Assembly: GCA_023433185.1 (NCBI GenBank)
Contig: JAEZEN010000445.1
Span: 1-6,787 of the forward strand
Reading direction: 5' to 3'
DNA from: Pseudomonadota bacterium
GTDB lineage: Bacteria; Pseudomonadota; Alphaproteobacteria; Rhizobiales; Kaistiaceae
DNA: 6,787 nt
Of the stretch, positions 1 to 4,899 are shown in pieces (the stretch's first letter is position 1; each line of letters starts with the position of its first letter). The position numbers were made by a program, and so were the translations under genes. The notes under the pieces were generated by a model. The model had not been told where the DNA came from and did no database searches. It was given only the letters and a program-made list of their open reading frames with translations.

Positions 1-317
1 TGCACGTCGCAGGGCTGGAAGCGCGACGCGGGGTCGGGCACGCGCCGGCCGTCGTCGAGGACGAAGCTGTAGCGCGTGCCGGCCCCGGCACCTTCGACCG
101 CGACCTCGTGCCAGCCGTCGGCACCGCGTGGCATCGGGACGGGCGACGGGTCGTCGCCGAGCTCAAGGCCGACCCGTTCGGCCAGCGGCGCCCACAGCCG
201 GAACACCACCCCGCTGCCGGCGATCTCGGTCCCGAACCGCGGGTAGCGGCGCGCCCGGGGAGCCGCGGCCCCGCCCCAAGGCGGGTCCGGGGGGTAACGC
301 TCGTCGCGGTCTGTCAT
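1..317 (-). CDS. treZ: Malto-oligosyltrehalose trehalohydrolase, N-terminal part (partial, runs off left edge)
   Basis: The reverse strand is open from an ATG at 317-315 to the window edge: 105 codons with no stop. The visible protein has the N-terminal beta-sandwich (E-set/CBM48-type) domain that precedes the GH13 barrel in TreZ. The diagnostic pieces are RYPRFGTEI (about residues 24-32), VVFRLWAPLAERV (37-49), a GADGWHEV stretch (65-72), and VPDPASRFQPCDV at 93-105, which matches the family signature just before the HGPS-type linker. TreZ is a cytoplasmic enzyme that releases trehalose from the maltooligosyl-trehalose made by TreY. The start is backed by a GAGGAG Shine-Dalgarno five bases upstream. 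The first 20 or so residues are proline/alanine-rich and not typical of the family core. The catalytic barrel and any treY or glg neighbours lie outside the window, so activity cannot be judged. The gene follows the Lrp-type gene on the same strand after 67 bases, so co-transcription is possible. Other CBM48-bearing GH13 enzymes (branching or debranching) are less likely given the PDPASRFQP signature. Confidence 0.85.
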   Translation of the reverse strand, partial: MTDRDERYPPDPPWGGAAAPRARRYPRFGTEIAGSGVVFRLWAPLAERVGLELGDDPSPVPMPRGADGWHEVAVEGAGAGTRYSFVLDDGRRVPDPASRFQPCDV

Positions 318-322
318 CTCGT

Positions 323-328
323 CTCCTC
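323..328 (-). promoter_or_regulatory. Ribosome binding site of treZ
   Basis: GAGGAG on the minus strand, five bases from the ATG at 317. It is a near-consensus Shine-Dalgarno and fixes the treZ start. Confidence 0.7.
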
Positions 329-384
329 GAACGCCGCTGAACGGTTGCGGCGCAGCGGTGTTCCGACCTGGCCGCGATCGGGGG

Positions 385-849
385 TCAGACCGGTAGGTCG
401 CGCCCGCTGAGGATCGCCTCCATCGTGACGTAGGACGTCACCGATTCCAGCTCGACCTTCGCGATGATCCGCTGGTAGACGCGATCGAAGTCGTTCATGT
501 CGGCGGCGACCACCTTGAGCATGTAGTCATAGTCGCCGGCGATCCGGAAGAAGTCGATGACGTTCGGGATGGCCGAGACCTCCCTCCGGAACGTCGCCAG
601 CCATTTGCTCGAGTGCTGCCTGGTCCTGACCATCATGAAGATGGTCAGTTCGAGCCCGACGCGCTGTGGATCGAGCCGGATCGTGTGGCCGGCGATCAGC
701 CCGGACTCCTCGAGCGACTTCAACCGTCGCCAGCAGGCGCTCTGCGACAGGCCCACCTCCGCGGCCAGGTCGCGCTGCGAACGGGTACCGTCGCGCTGCA
801 GGGCGCGGAGGATGCGGCGGTCAAATTCATCGATAGTCGCGGCATTCAT
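385..849 (-). CDS. Lrp/AsnC-family transcriptional regulator
   Basis: This is a complete 154-aa protein, the standard length for the family. Residues 6-55 form the AsnC-type winged helix-turn-helix: it begins IDEFDRRILRALQRDGTRS, has the helix pair RDLAAEVGLSQSACWRRLKSLE (26-47), and ends with the wing GLIAGHTIRLDP. Residues about 65-150 form the RAM (ACT-like) effector and oligomerisation domain, with the characteristic GDYDYMLKV (105-113), where the glycine loop helps bind an amino-acid effector, and a YVTMEAIL strand near the end. Members form dimers to octamers that bend DNA and respond to amino acids or related small molecules. The effector here cannot be read from sequence. The gene is divergent from the PLP-enzyme gene at 958 across a 108-base gap, which suggests it controls that gene and itself. 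The ATG at 849-847 gives the canonical N-terminus, although no good Shine-Dalgarno precedes it (the upstream bases read GGGTCATTTGATCG). Confidence 0.93.
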   Translation of the reverse strand: MNAATIDEFDRRILRALQRDGTRSQRDLAAEVGLSQSACWRRLKSLEESGLIAGHTIRLDPQRVGLELTIFMMVRTRQHSSKWLATFRREVSAIPNVIDFFRIAGDYDYMLKVVAADMNDFDRVYQRIIAKVELESVTSYVTMEAILSGRDLPV

Positions 850-875
850 CGATCAAATGACCCGAAAAAAGCGAC

Positions 876-891
876 GAAGTAGGGCCACTTC
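876..891. promoter_or_regulatory. Candidate Lrp-type operator (16-bp imperfect palindrome)
   Basis: The sequence GAAGTAGGGCCACTTC has perfect five-base arms (GAAGT / ACTTC) and one more symmetric pair (G882 with C885's side), giving six of eight matched positions per half. Lrp/AsnC dimers commonly bind 13-16 bp imperfect palindromes in the divergent region next to their own gene, so size and place fit. The site is 27 bases upstream of the regulator's start codon and 66 bases upstream of the enzyme's. Assignment as an operator is inference; a five-base inverted repeat can arise by chance. Confidence 0.35.
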
Positions 892-943
892 AGTAAACCA
901 CACCGCCTCTCGTGTGAACATGATCCCGGATCGTTTTCGCATC

Positions 944-948
944 GGGAG
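944..948 (+). promoter_or_regulatory. Ribosome binding site of the class V aminotransferase-like gene
   Basis: GGGAG lies nine bases before the ATG at 958 and supports that start. Its leading GGG also forms the 3' arm of a possible short hairpin with CCCG at 925-928. Confidence 0.5.
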
Positions 949-957
949 CCTGCCGCC

Positions 958-2418
958 ATGCCCACCGACGATCCGTTCAGGTCCTTCGCCGAGGCCCTGG
1001 CAGGGGACGGCCGGATCGAGCGCCTGCGTTCCGGCGTCATCGGCGAAGGCATAGAGATTCCCGGCCCCTTCGGAGCACGGAGCCTGGTCTATGCCGACTA
1101 CGTCGCGTCCGGTCGCGCCCTCCGGCAGGTGGAGGACTTCGTGATGGCGTCGGTGCTTCCCTACTACGCCAACAGCCACACCGAGGCGTCGTTCTGCGGC
1201 GACCGCATGACCCGACTGCGCCGCATAGCGCGCCGCATCATCGGCAGGCTCTGCGGTGCCGACGACCGGTTTGCCACGGTGTTCGCGGGCGCCGGCGCGA
1301 CGGCCGGTCTCAACCGCCTCGTCTCGTTGTTCGGGGTCGACGCGGCGGTCCGCTCCGGCCGGAAGGCGGTGATCCTCGTCGGCCCCTACGAGCATCACTC
1401 GAACATCCTTCCGTGGCGCGAGAGCGGTGCCGACGTGGTCGAGATCGCGGAGGCGTCTTCCGGCGGCCCCGACCTTGCGGATATCGAGGCTGCCCTCCTG
1501 CGGGCCGGCCCCGAGGCGCTCACGGTCGGCGCCTTCTCGGCCGCGTCCAATGTCACCGGTATCGTCACGGAGGTCGACGCGGTCACGCGCATGCTCAAGC
1601 GCCACGGCGCACTTGCCGTGTGGGACTATGCCGGCGGCGGCCCCTATCTGCCGATCGACATGGGCGCTGGCGGCGACGCGGCCAAGGATGCCGTCGTCGT
1701 CTCGCCGCACAAGTTCCTCGGCGGGCCCGGCGCCTCCGGTGTGCTGATCGTGCGGAAGGACGCCGTGGCCCGCACCACGCCGGTGCAGGCCGGCGGCGGC
1801 ACCGTGCGCTTCGTCTCGCCCTGGGCGCACACCTACGCCGACGACATCGCGGTGCGCGAGGAGGCGGGGACGCCCAACGTCATCGGCGACATCCGCGCCG
1901 CCCTCGCCTTCCTGGTCAAGGAGGCCATCGGCCAGGGGTTCATGGACGCGCGGCATGAGGAATTGCGGCGCCGCGCCGTCGGGGCGTGGGCGAGGAACCC
2001 GAACATCGAGATCCTGGGCAACCCCGATGCCGGGCGCCGGCTGCCGATCTTCTCGCTGCGCATCCGCGATCAGCGAACCGGCGGGATGATCCACCAGCAG
2101 TTGTTCACCCGGATGCTTTCGGACTGCCACGGGATCCAGGCGCGTGGCGGATGCGCCTGCGCCGGTCCCTATGCGCACCGCCTGCTCGGTATCGGCCGGG
2201 ACGAGTCCGATGCGCTGCACCGCGCGATCCTGTCGGGGGAGGAGTTGGGCAAGCCGGGCTGGACGCGGCTCAACCTCAGTGCGCTGCTCGACGATGCCAA
2301 GGCCGACTTCATCATCGGGGCGGTCGACCGCCTTGCCGCCGAGCCCTATCCGACCATCGACGCCTACCGTGTGGATCACGCCACCGCACGCTACCGCTAC
2401 CTCGGCGAGGCGGCCTGA
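958..2418 (+). CDS. Class V aminotransferase-fold PLP enzyme, cysteine desulfurase/selenocysteine lyase-like
   Basis: A 486-aa fold-type I PLP enzyme of the aminotransferase class V (COG0520-like) family. Motifs in order: YADYVASGRAL (45-55) and YYANSHTEAS (69-78) at the active-site entrance; GAGATAGLNRL (111-121) for the phosphate-binding turn; GPYEHHSNILPWRE (142-155), where H147 should stack on the PLP ring; SAASNVTGI (194-202); WDYAGGG (222-228), with D223 positioned to pair with the pyridine nitrogen; VSPHKFLGGPGASGV (248-262), with K252 as the Schiff-base lysine; AGTPN (303-307); RGGCACAGPY (396-405), at the place of the catalytic cysteine loop; and TRLNLSAL (436-443), with R437 as likely carboxylate ligand. 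The family is longer than typical SufS (about 400 aa) because of N- and C-terminal extensions. Known relatives are desulfurases, C-S lyases, kynureninase and isopenicillin-N epimerase-like enzymes, so the substrate is not resolved. No SufE, IscU or other Fe-S assembly gene is adjacent, which argues against a housekeeping role. It is probably under control of the divergent Lrp-type gene. Confidence 0.88.
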   Translation: MPTDDPFRSFAEALAGDGRIERLRSGVIGEGIEIPGPFGARSLVYADYVASGRALRQVEDFVMASVLPYYANSHTEASFCGDRMTRLRRIARRIIGRLCGADDRFATVFAGAGATAGLNRLVSLFGVDAAVRSGRKAVILVGPYEHHSNILPWRESGADVVEIAEASSGGPDLADIEAALLRAGPEALTVGAFSAASNVTGIVTEVDAVTRMLKRHGALAVWDYAGGGPYLPIDMGAGGDAAKDAVVVSPHKFLGGPGASGVLIVRKDAVARTTPVQAGGGTVRFVSPWAHTYADDIAVREEAGTPNVIGDIRAALAFLVKEAIGQGFMDARHEELRRRAVGAWARNPNIEILGNPDAGRRLPIFSLRIRDQRTGGMIHQQLFTRMLSDCHGIQARGGCACAGPYAHRLLGIGRDESDALHRAILSGEELGKPGWTRLNLSALLDDAKADFIIGAVDRLAAEPYPTIDAYRVDHATARYRYLGEAA

Positions 2419-2475
2419 TCTGTCGTCGCGGGGAGTGCAAGCAACCCCCGGATCACCGCTGCAATGCCCGCGGTT

Positions 2476-2513
2476 CTGTGCTTCCCTGATGTCCTGGGCA
2501 CAGCCAGGGGAAG
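2476..2513 (+). promoter_or_regulatory. Two mutually exclusive hairpins upstream of the LuxR-type gene, one covering its ribosome binding site
   Basis: Stem A pairs CTGTGC (2476-2481) with GCACAG (2498-2503). Stem B pairs CTTCCC (2481-2486) with GGGAAG (2508-2513) and can extend by TG/CA across a one-base bulge. The two stems cross, so they cannot both form as a simple fold. Stem B hides the Shine-Dalgarno of the downstream gene. This could also be chance pairing in GC-rich DNA, and no ligand-binding domain is recognisable. Confidence 0.25.
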
Positions 2514-2515
2514 GA
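2507..2515 (+). promoter_or_regulatory. Ribosome binding site that decides the start of the LuxR-type gene
   Basis: GGGGAAGGA ends five bases before the ATG at 2521. The in-frame upstream ATG at 2464 has no purine-rich stretch before it and would add 19 residues, so 2521 is preferred. Confidence 0.7.
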
Positions 2516-2520
2516 ACGCG

Positions 2521-4428
2521 ATGCCCGATACCGCGCCGCCAACCGGTCCGGCGTCGCGCCACGGTGGACGCCGGGGTGCCAGGGCCCTCCGCCCCGGGGC
2601 GGGCGCCGCGCCGAGGAAGACGGAGGAGACCCTCGCGCTGGCGGCCCTCGCGCTGATGTCGCCGGCGCAGGTCGCCGCGCTGCAGAGGGTTGTCGACGCG
2701 CCGAAAGGCGGCCAACCGGACGATCCGGCACTCGCTCCGCTGACCCGGGACCTCCGCGTCCTCGGCGTGCTGCTCGACGTCGGCCCGACGCATGTCCGCT
2801 TCACGGACCCGGCGCTCCGTCCCGCCTTTCGGGCCGCTCTTGCGCAGCACCGGCAGGCGAGCGATCCCGTGGCCCGCATCAGGGCCGACCTCATCGACGG
2901 CCGGATGGCTGACGCCCTGGCGCATCTCGCGGAGCACGGCGGCGCCTTCCTGTCGATGATCGAGGGGCTCGAGCGCGCGAAGGAGGTGGCGCGGCTCTTT
3001 CCGGAAGCGGACGACGAGCGCCCGGCCGACGTGATGATGCTGGACGTCGTCAACGCGATGAAGTCGGGTCAGCTGGTGCGGGCCGACATTCTCGTCGAGC
3101 GCATCCTCGGACGGCGGCGGCTGCCGCTCCTCGGCGAAGACCAGTCGAAGCTCGACTATCGGCTCGCGACCTTCCGTTTCGTCAAGGCGATCTACGAGGA
3201 CCAGCCGATCGACGAAGCGGGCCTGATCCAGGTCTACCGGACGCTGGCGCGCGTGCCGCCGGCCGCGGCCATCGAAGCGGGTCTGCTCCACCATGTCGCG
3301 CTCGACGTCTACCTCCGGCAGGGGCAATGGGCGGCGGCCGGCGAGGCGGCGCAGCGCGCCCTCTTCCATTTCGAGCGTGCCGGGGCCAACGGGCTCGCCT
3401 TCTACGTCCATCTCTACCAGACCGTCATCGACCTCGCGCTCGGCCACGTCGAGGCCGCCGGCGTCGCCGTGGACCGGGCGTCGCGGACGATGCGACAGGC
3501 CCCGGAACTCACCGCGAACGACAACCTGCTGCTGGTCTCGCTTCGGCTCATCCAGGCCTACGAGGCCGGGGAGGCGGAGGCGTGGGTCGCGCACCTGATG
3601 ACGACCGAGGAGTCGATACCGGTCGGCGAACTGTGGCCGGCCATGGCCGAGCCGATCCTGACCTATGGCCGTTGCGCCCTCGGGGCCTATGCGACCCATG
3701 CCGCGGCGATCGGCTGGGTTCGCCGCTGGCGCGTCCACCAGCGCCGCTCGGACCGTTTCGCGACCCTCATCTCGATCCAGGAGATTCGGGCGCTGCAGGC
3801 GGCGCGGCTCTACCAGGAGGCGGACGAGGTCCTCGAGCGACTCGGGCCGGTCCGCACCGTGCCGCACGACATCGCGGCACTTGCCTCGACCCTTGAACTG
3901 CGGCCGCGTGCGGCCGAACTCGGCGACGGGCTCGACAACCTCGCCCGCGACGCCGAACTGCCGGTCCGCCACAGTGCCGAGATCGAACTCCTTCGGGTCC
4001 GCGCCGCCCTCGCGCGGGGCAACGAGGACGAGGCTTGCCGAGGCCTGGCGCGGCTCGTCGACATCGTCCCCCCGGACCGGTTCCGGTCCTTCTACCACGA
4101 GAACCAGGCGGCCCTGGCGGAGAGCATGTCCAACCGGCCGCTCCGCGACGTGCTGCGGCGCATGCCGCACCTTGCGCGTCGCCTCGCGGAGGTGCGCGCC
4201 GACGCCGCGCCCGGGTCGGTCGCCGACAGCGCGGGTCTCACCCGGCAGGAGCGCCGGATTCTCGCCCTGCTGGGCGAAGGCCTGCCGAACAAGGCCATCG
4301 CCCGCCGACTGGGGCTCGCCACTCCTACCGTCAAGTTCCACCTGACGCGACTCTTCGCCAAGCTGGGCTGCCGCAACCGCCGCGAAGCGGTTTCCGAGGC
4401 CCTCGCACGCGGCCTGCTTAGGGCCTGA
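2521..4428 (+). CDS. LuxR-type regulator with MalT-like helical repeat region, lacking an NTPase domain
   Basis: This is a 635-aa regulator. The C-terminus (about 573-630) is a clear LuxR/FixJ-type helix-turn-helix: LTRQERRILALLGEGLPNKA is followed by IARRLGLATPTVKFHLTRLF and AKLGCRNRREAV, with TPTVKFHLTRLFAKLG (601-616) as recognition helix. Residues about 34-110 resemble the winged-helix segment that follows the ATPase in MalT/AcoK-like regulators (LDVGPTHVRFTDPALRPAFR, 85-104). Residues about 115-555 are predicted almost entirely alpha-helical with TPR-like alternation, the ligand- or protein-sensing part in that family. MalT-like proteins are usually about 850-900 aa with an N-terminal STAND NTPase (P-loop GxxGxGK). 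No such motif is present here, and only 102 bases separate this gene from the preceding one, so the NTPase is absent from this locus and not merely mis-started. Residues 1-33 are basic and low in complexity. Likely target: the osmC-hyuA genes directly downstream (inferred from position). Start chosen from the Shine-Dalgarno at 2507-2515. Confidence 0.85.
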   Translation: MPDTAPPTGPASRHGGRRGARALRPGAGAAPRKTEETLALAALALMSPAQVAALQRVVDAPKGGQPDDPALAPLTRDLRVLGVLLDVGPTHVRFTDPALRPAFRAALAQHRQASDPVARIRADLIDGRMADALAHLAEHGGAFLSMIEGLERAKEVARLFPEADDERPADVMMLDVVNAMKSGQLVRADILVERILGRRRLPLLGEDQSKLDYRLATFRFVKAIYEDQPIDEAGLIQVYRTLARVPPAAAIEAGLLHHVALDVYLRQGQWAAAGEAAQRALFHFERAGANGLAFYVHLYQTVIDLALGHVEAAGVAVDRASRTMRQAPELTANDNLLLVSLRLIQAYEAGEAEAWVAHLMTTEESIPVGELWPAMAEPILTYGRCALGAYATHAAAIGWVRRWRVHQRRSDRFATLISIQEIRALQAARLYQEADEVLERLGPVRTVPHDIAALASTLELRPRAAELGDGLDNLARDAELPVRHSAEIELLRVRAALARGNEDEACRGLARLVDIVPPDRFRSFYHENQAALAESMSNRPLRDVLRRMPHLARRLAEVRADAAPGSVADSAGLTRQERRILALLGEGLPNKAIARRLGLATPTVKFHLTRLFAKLGCRNRREAVSEALARGLLRA

Positions 4429-4457
4429 CCCATACCTTTGATCGAAAATCCCATACC
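4429..4457 (+). repeat. Exact 8-bp direct repeat spaced 21 bp, candidate regulator site
   Basis: CCCATACC occurs at 4429-4436 and again at 4450-4457, so the copies are offset by exactly 21 bases, about two helical turns and therefore on the same DNA face. A partial third copy (CCCAT) is at 4463-4467. The repeats begin at the first base after the LuxR-type stop codon and lie 68-96 bases upstream of the OsmC-like start. MalT-like regulators bind short directly repeated boxes, but this sequence does not match the MalT box, so the role is inferred only from spacing and place. Confidence 0.4.
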
Positions 4458-4505
4458 ATCGGCCCATTGTTCACCCACCCGCGGCATCGGAAGATCGGGC
4501 GTCGA

Positions 4506-4515
4506 GGAGAAGGAG
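4506..4515 (+). promoter_or_regulatory. Ribosome binding site that decides the GTG start of the OsmC-like gene
   Basis: GGAGAAGGAG lies nine bases before GTG at 4525. It argues for this start and against the in-frame TTG at 4438, which would add 29 residues with no family similarity and would run through the direct repeats. Confidence 0.65.
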
Positions 4516-4524
4516 CCGGGCCCC

Positions 4525-4899
4525 GTGAACTGGACCGTCCATGCGGCGTTGAACCGCGACGGAGCATTCGCCGTCCACCTTCCGCCCGAGGGAGAGGAGG
4601 GGACGCCGCGCCCGCCCGACGCGGCGGTGCCGGTCGAGCAGCTCCTGGTTTCGGTCGCGTCGTGCTTCGCCCGAAGCTGCCACATCGTTCTCGGGGCAAG
4701 AGGCGAGGCGCTGTGCGACATCCGCATCGCGGTAGTGGGCGAGAAGGCCGGCGACCCGCCGAACCGATTGGAACGCATCCGTGTCTCCTGCGAACTGGTC
4801 GGCGTCGAGTCCGGTCGCGCAGACCGCATCCGGCGGGACGCGAAGCGCATCTGCACCGTGACCAACACGCTCGCTTGCGCGTTCGAGGTGGTGGAATGA
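4525..4899 (+). CDS. OsmC-family thiol protein
   Basis: A 124-aa cytoplasmic protein, slightly short for OsmC/Ohr relatives (about 135-145 aa). It shows the family layout: a beta-strand start (VNWTVHAALNRDGAFAVHL), then PVEQLLVSVASCFARS (36-51) with the first cysteine C47 on the central helix, then LCDIRIAVVGEK, PNRLERIRVSCELVG (79-93), and AKRICTVTNTL (106-116) with the second cysteine C110. In OsmC and Ohr the two cysteines reduce hydroperoxides. Many OsmC-like proteins keep them without a known substrate. This one has four additional cysteines (C52, C64, C89, C118). The start is GTG with a strong Shine-Dalgarno. The stop overlaps the hyuA start (ATGA), so the two are translationally coupled and probably act in the same process. 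Whether it protects the HyuA reaction from oxidants or carries a sulfur or acyl intermediate cannot be told from sequence. Confidence 0.82.
   Translation: MNWTVHAALNRDGAFAVHLPPEGEEGTPRPPDAAVPVEQLLVSVASCFARSCHIVLGARGEALCDIRIAVVGEKAGDPPNRLERIRVSCELVGVESGRADRIRRDAKRICTVTNTLACAFEVVE
4885..4888 (+). promoter_or_regulatory. Ribosome binding site of hyuA inside the OsmC-like gene
   Basis: GAGG lies seven bases before ATG at 4896. This spacing favours the overlapping ATG at 4896 over the second in-frame ATG at 4902. Confidence 0.45.

Larger units (their letters stand above)
850..957. promoter_or_regulatory. Divergent promoter/operator region between the Lrp-type gene and the PLP-enzyme gene
   Basis: This non-coding gap of 108 bases separates two head-to-head genes and is visibly A/T-richer than the flanking coding DNA, with a run of six A's at 865-870. 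It must contain promoters for both directions. I could not identify a convincing -35/-10 pair on either strand, so no promoter boxes are assigned. It contains the palindrome at 876-891 and the weak hairpin at 925-946, which are reported separately. Confidence 0.6.

Noticed and set aside
334..358. Inverted repeat CCGCTG/CAGCGG as a terminator after the Lrp-type gene
   Set aside because: Six-base stem with a 13-base loop and no following T-run in the direction of transcription; not enough for an intrinsic terminator.
108..410. Plus-strand frames opposite treZ
   Set aside because: The minus strand gives a clear TreZ N-terminus with a good ribosome binding site; the plus frames are low-complexity Arg/Pro/Gly.
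2464..2520. ATG at 2464 as the start of the LuxR-type gene
   Set aside because: No purine-rich sequence upstream, and the extra residues would be encoded by the leader that contains the Shine-Dalgarno for 2521.
853..4467. A 1204-codon open frame on the minus strand running across the PLP-enzyme and LuxR-type genes
   Set aside because: It lies antisense to two genes with clear domain motifs, shows no recognisable motifs, and is rich in Arg/Gly/Asp/Val as expected from reading GC-biased codons backwards. Stop-free antisense frames are common at this GC content.
4467..4495. TTGTTC with GAAGAT at 17-base spacing as a promoter for osmC-hyuA
   Set aside because: The spacing is right, but the -10 matches only three of six consensus bases, which is not distinguishable from chance.
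4438..4524. TTG at 4438 as the start of the OsmC-like gene
   Set aside because: No ribosome binding site, the added residues do not look like the family, and a strong Shine-Dalgarno precedes the GTG at 4525.
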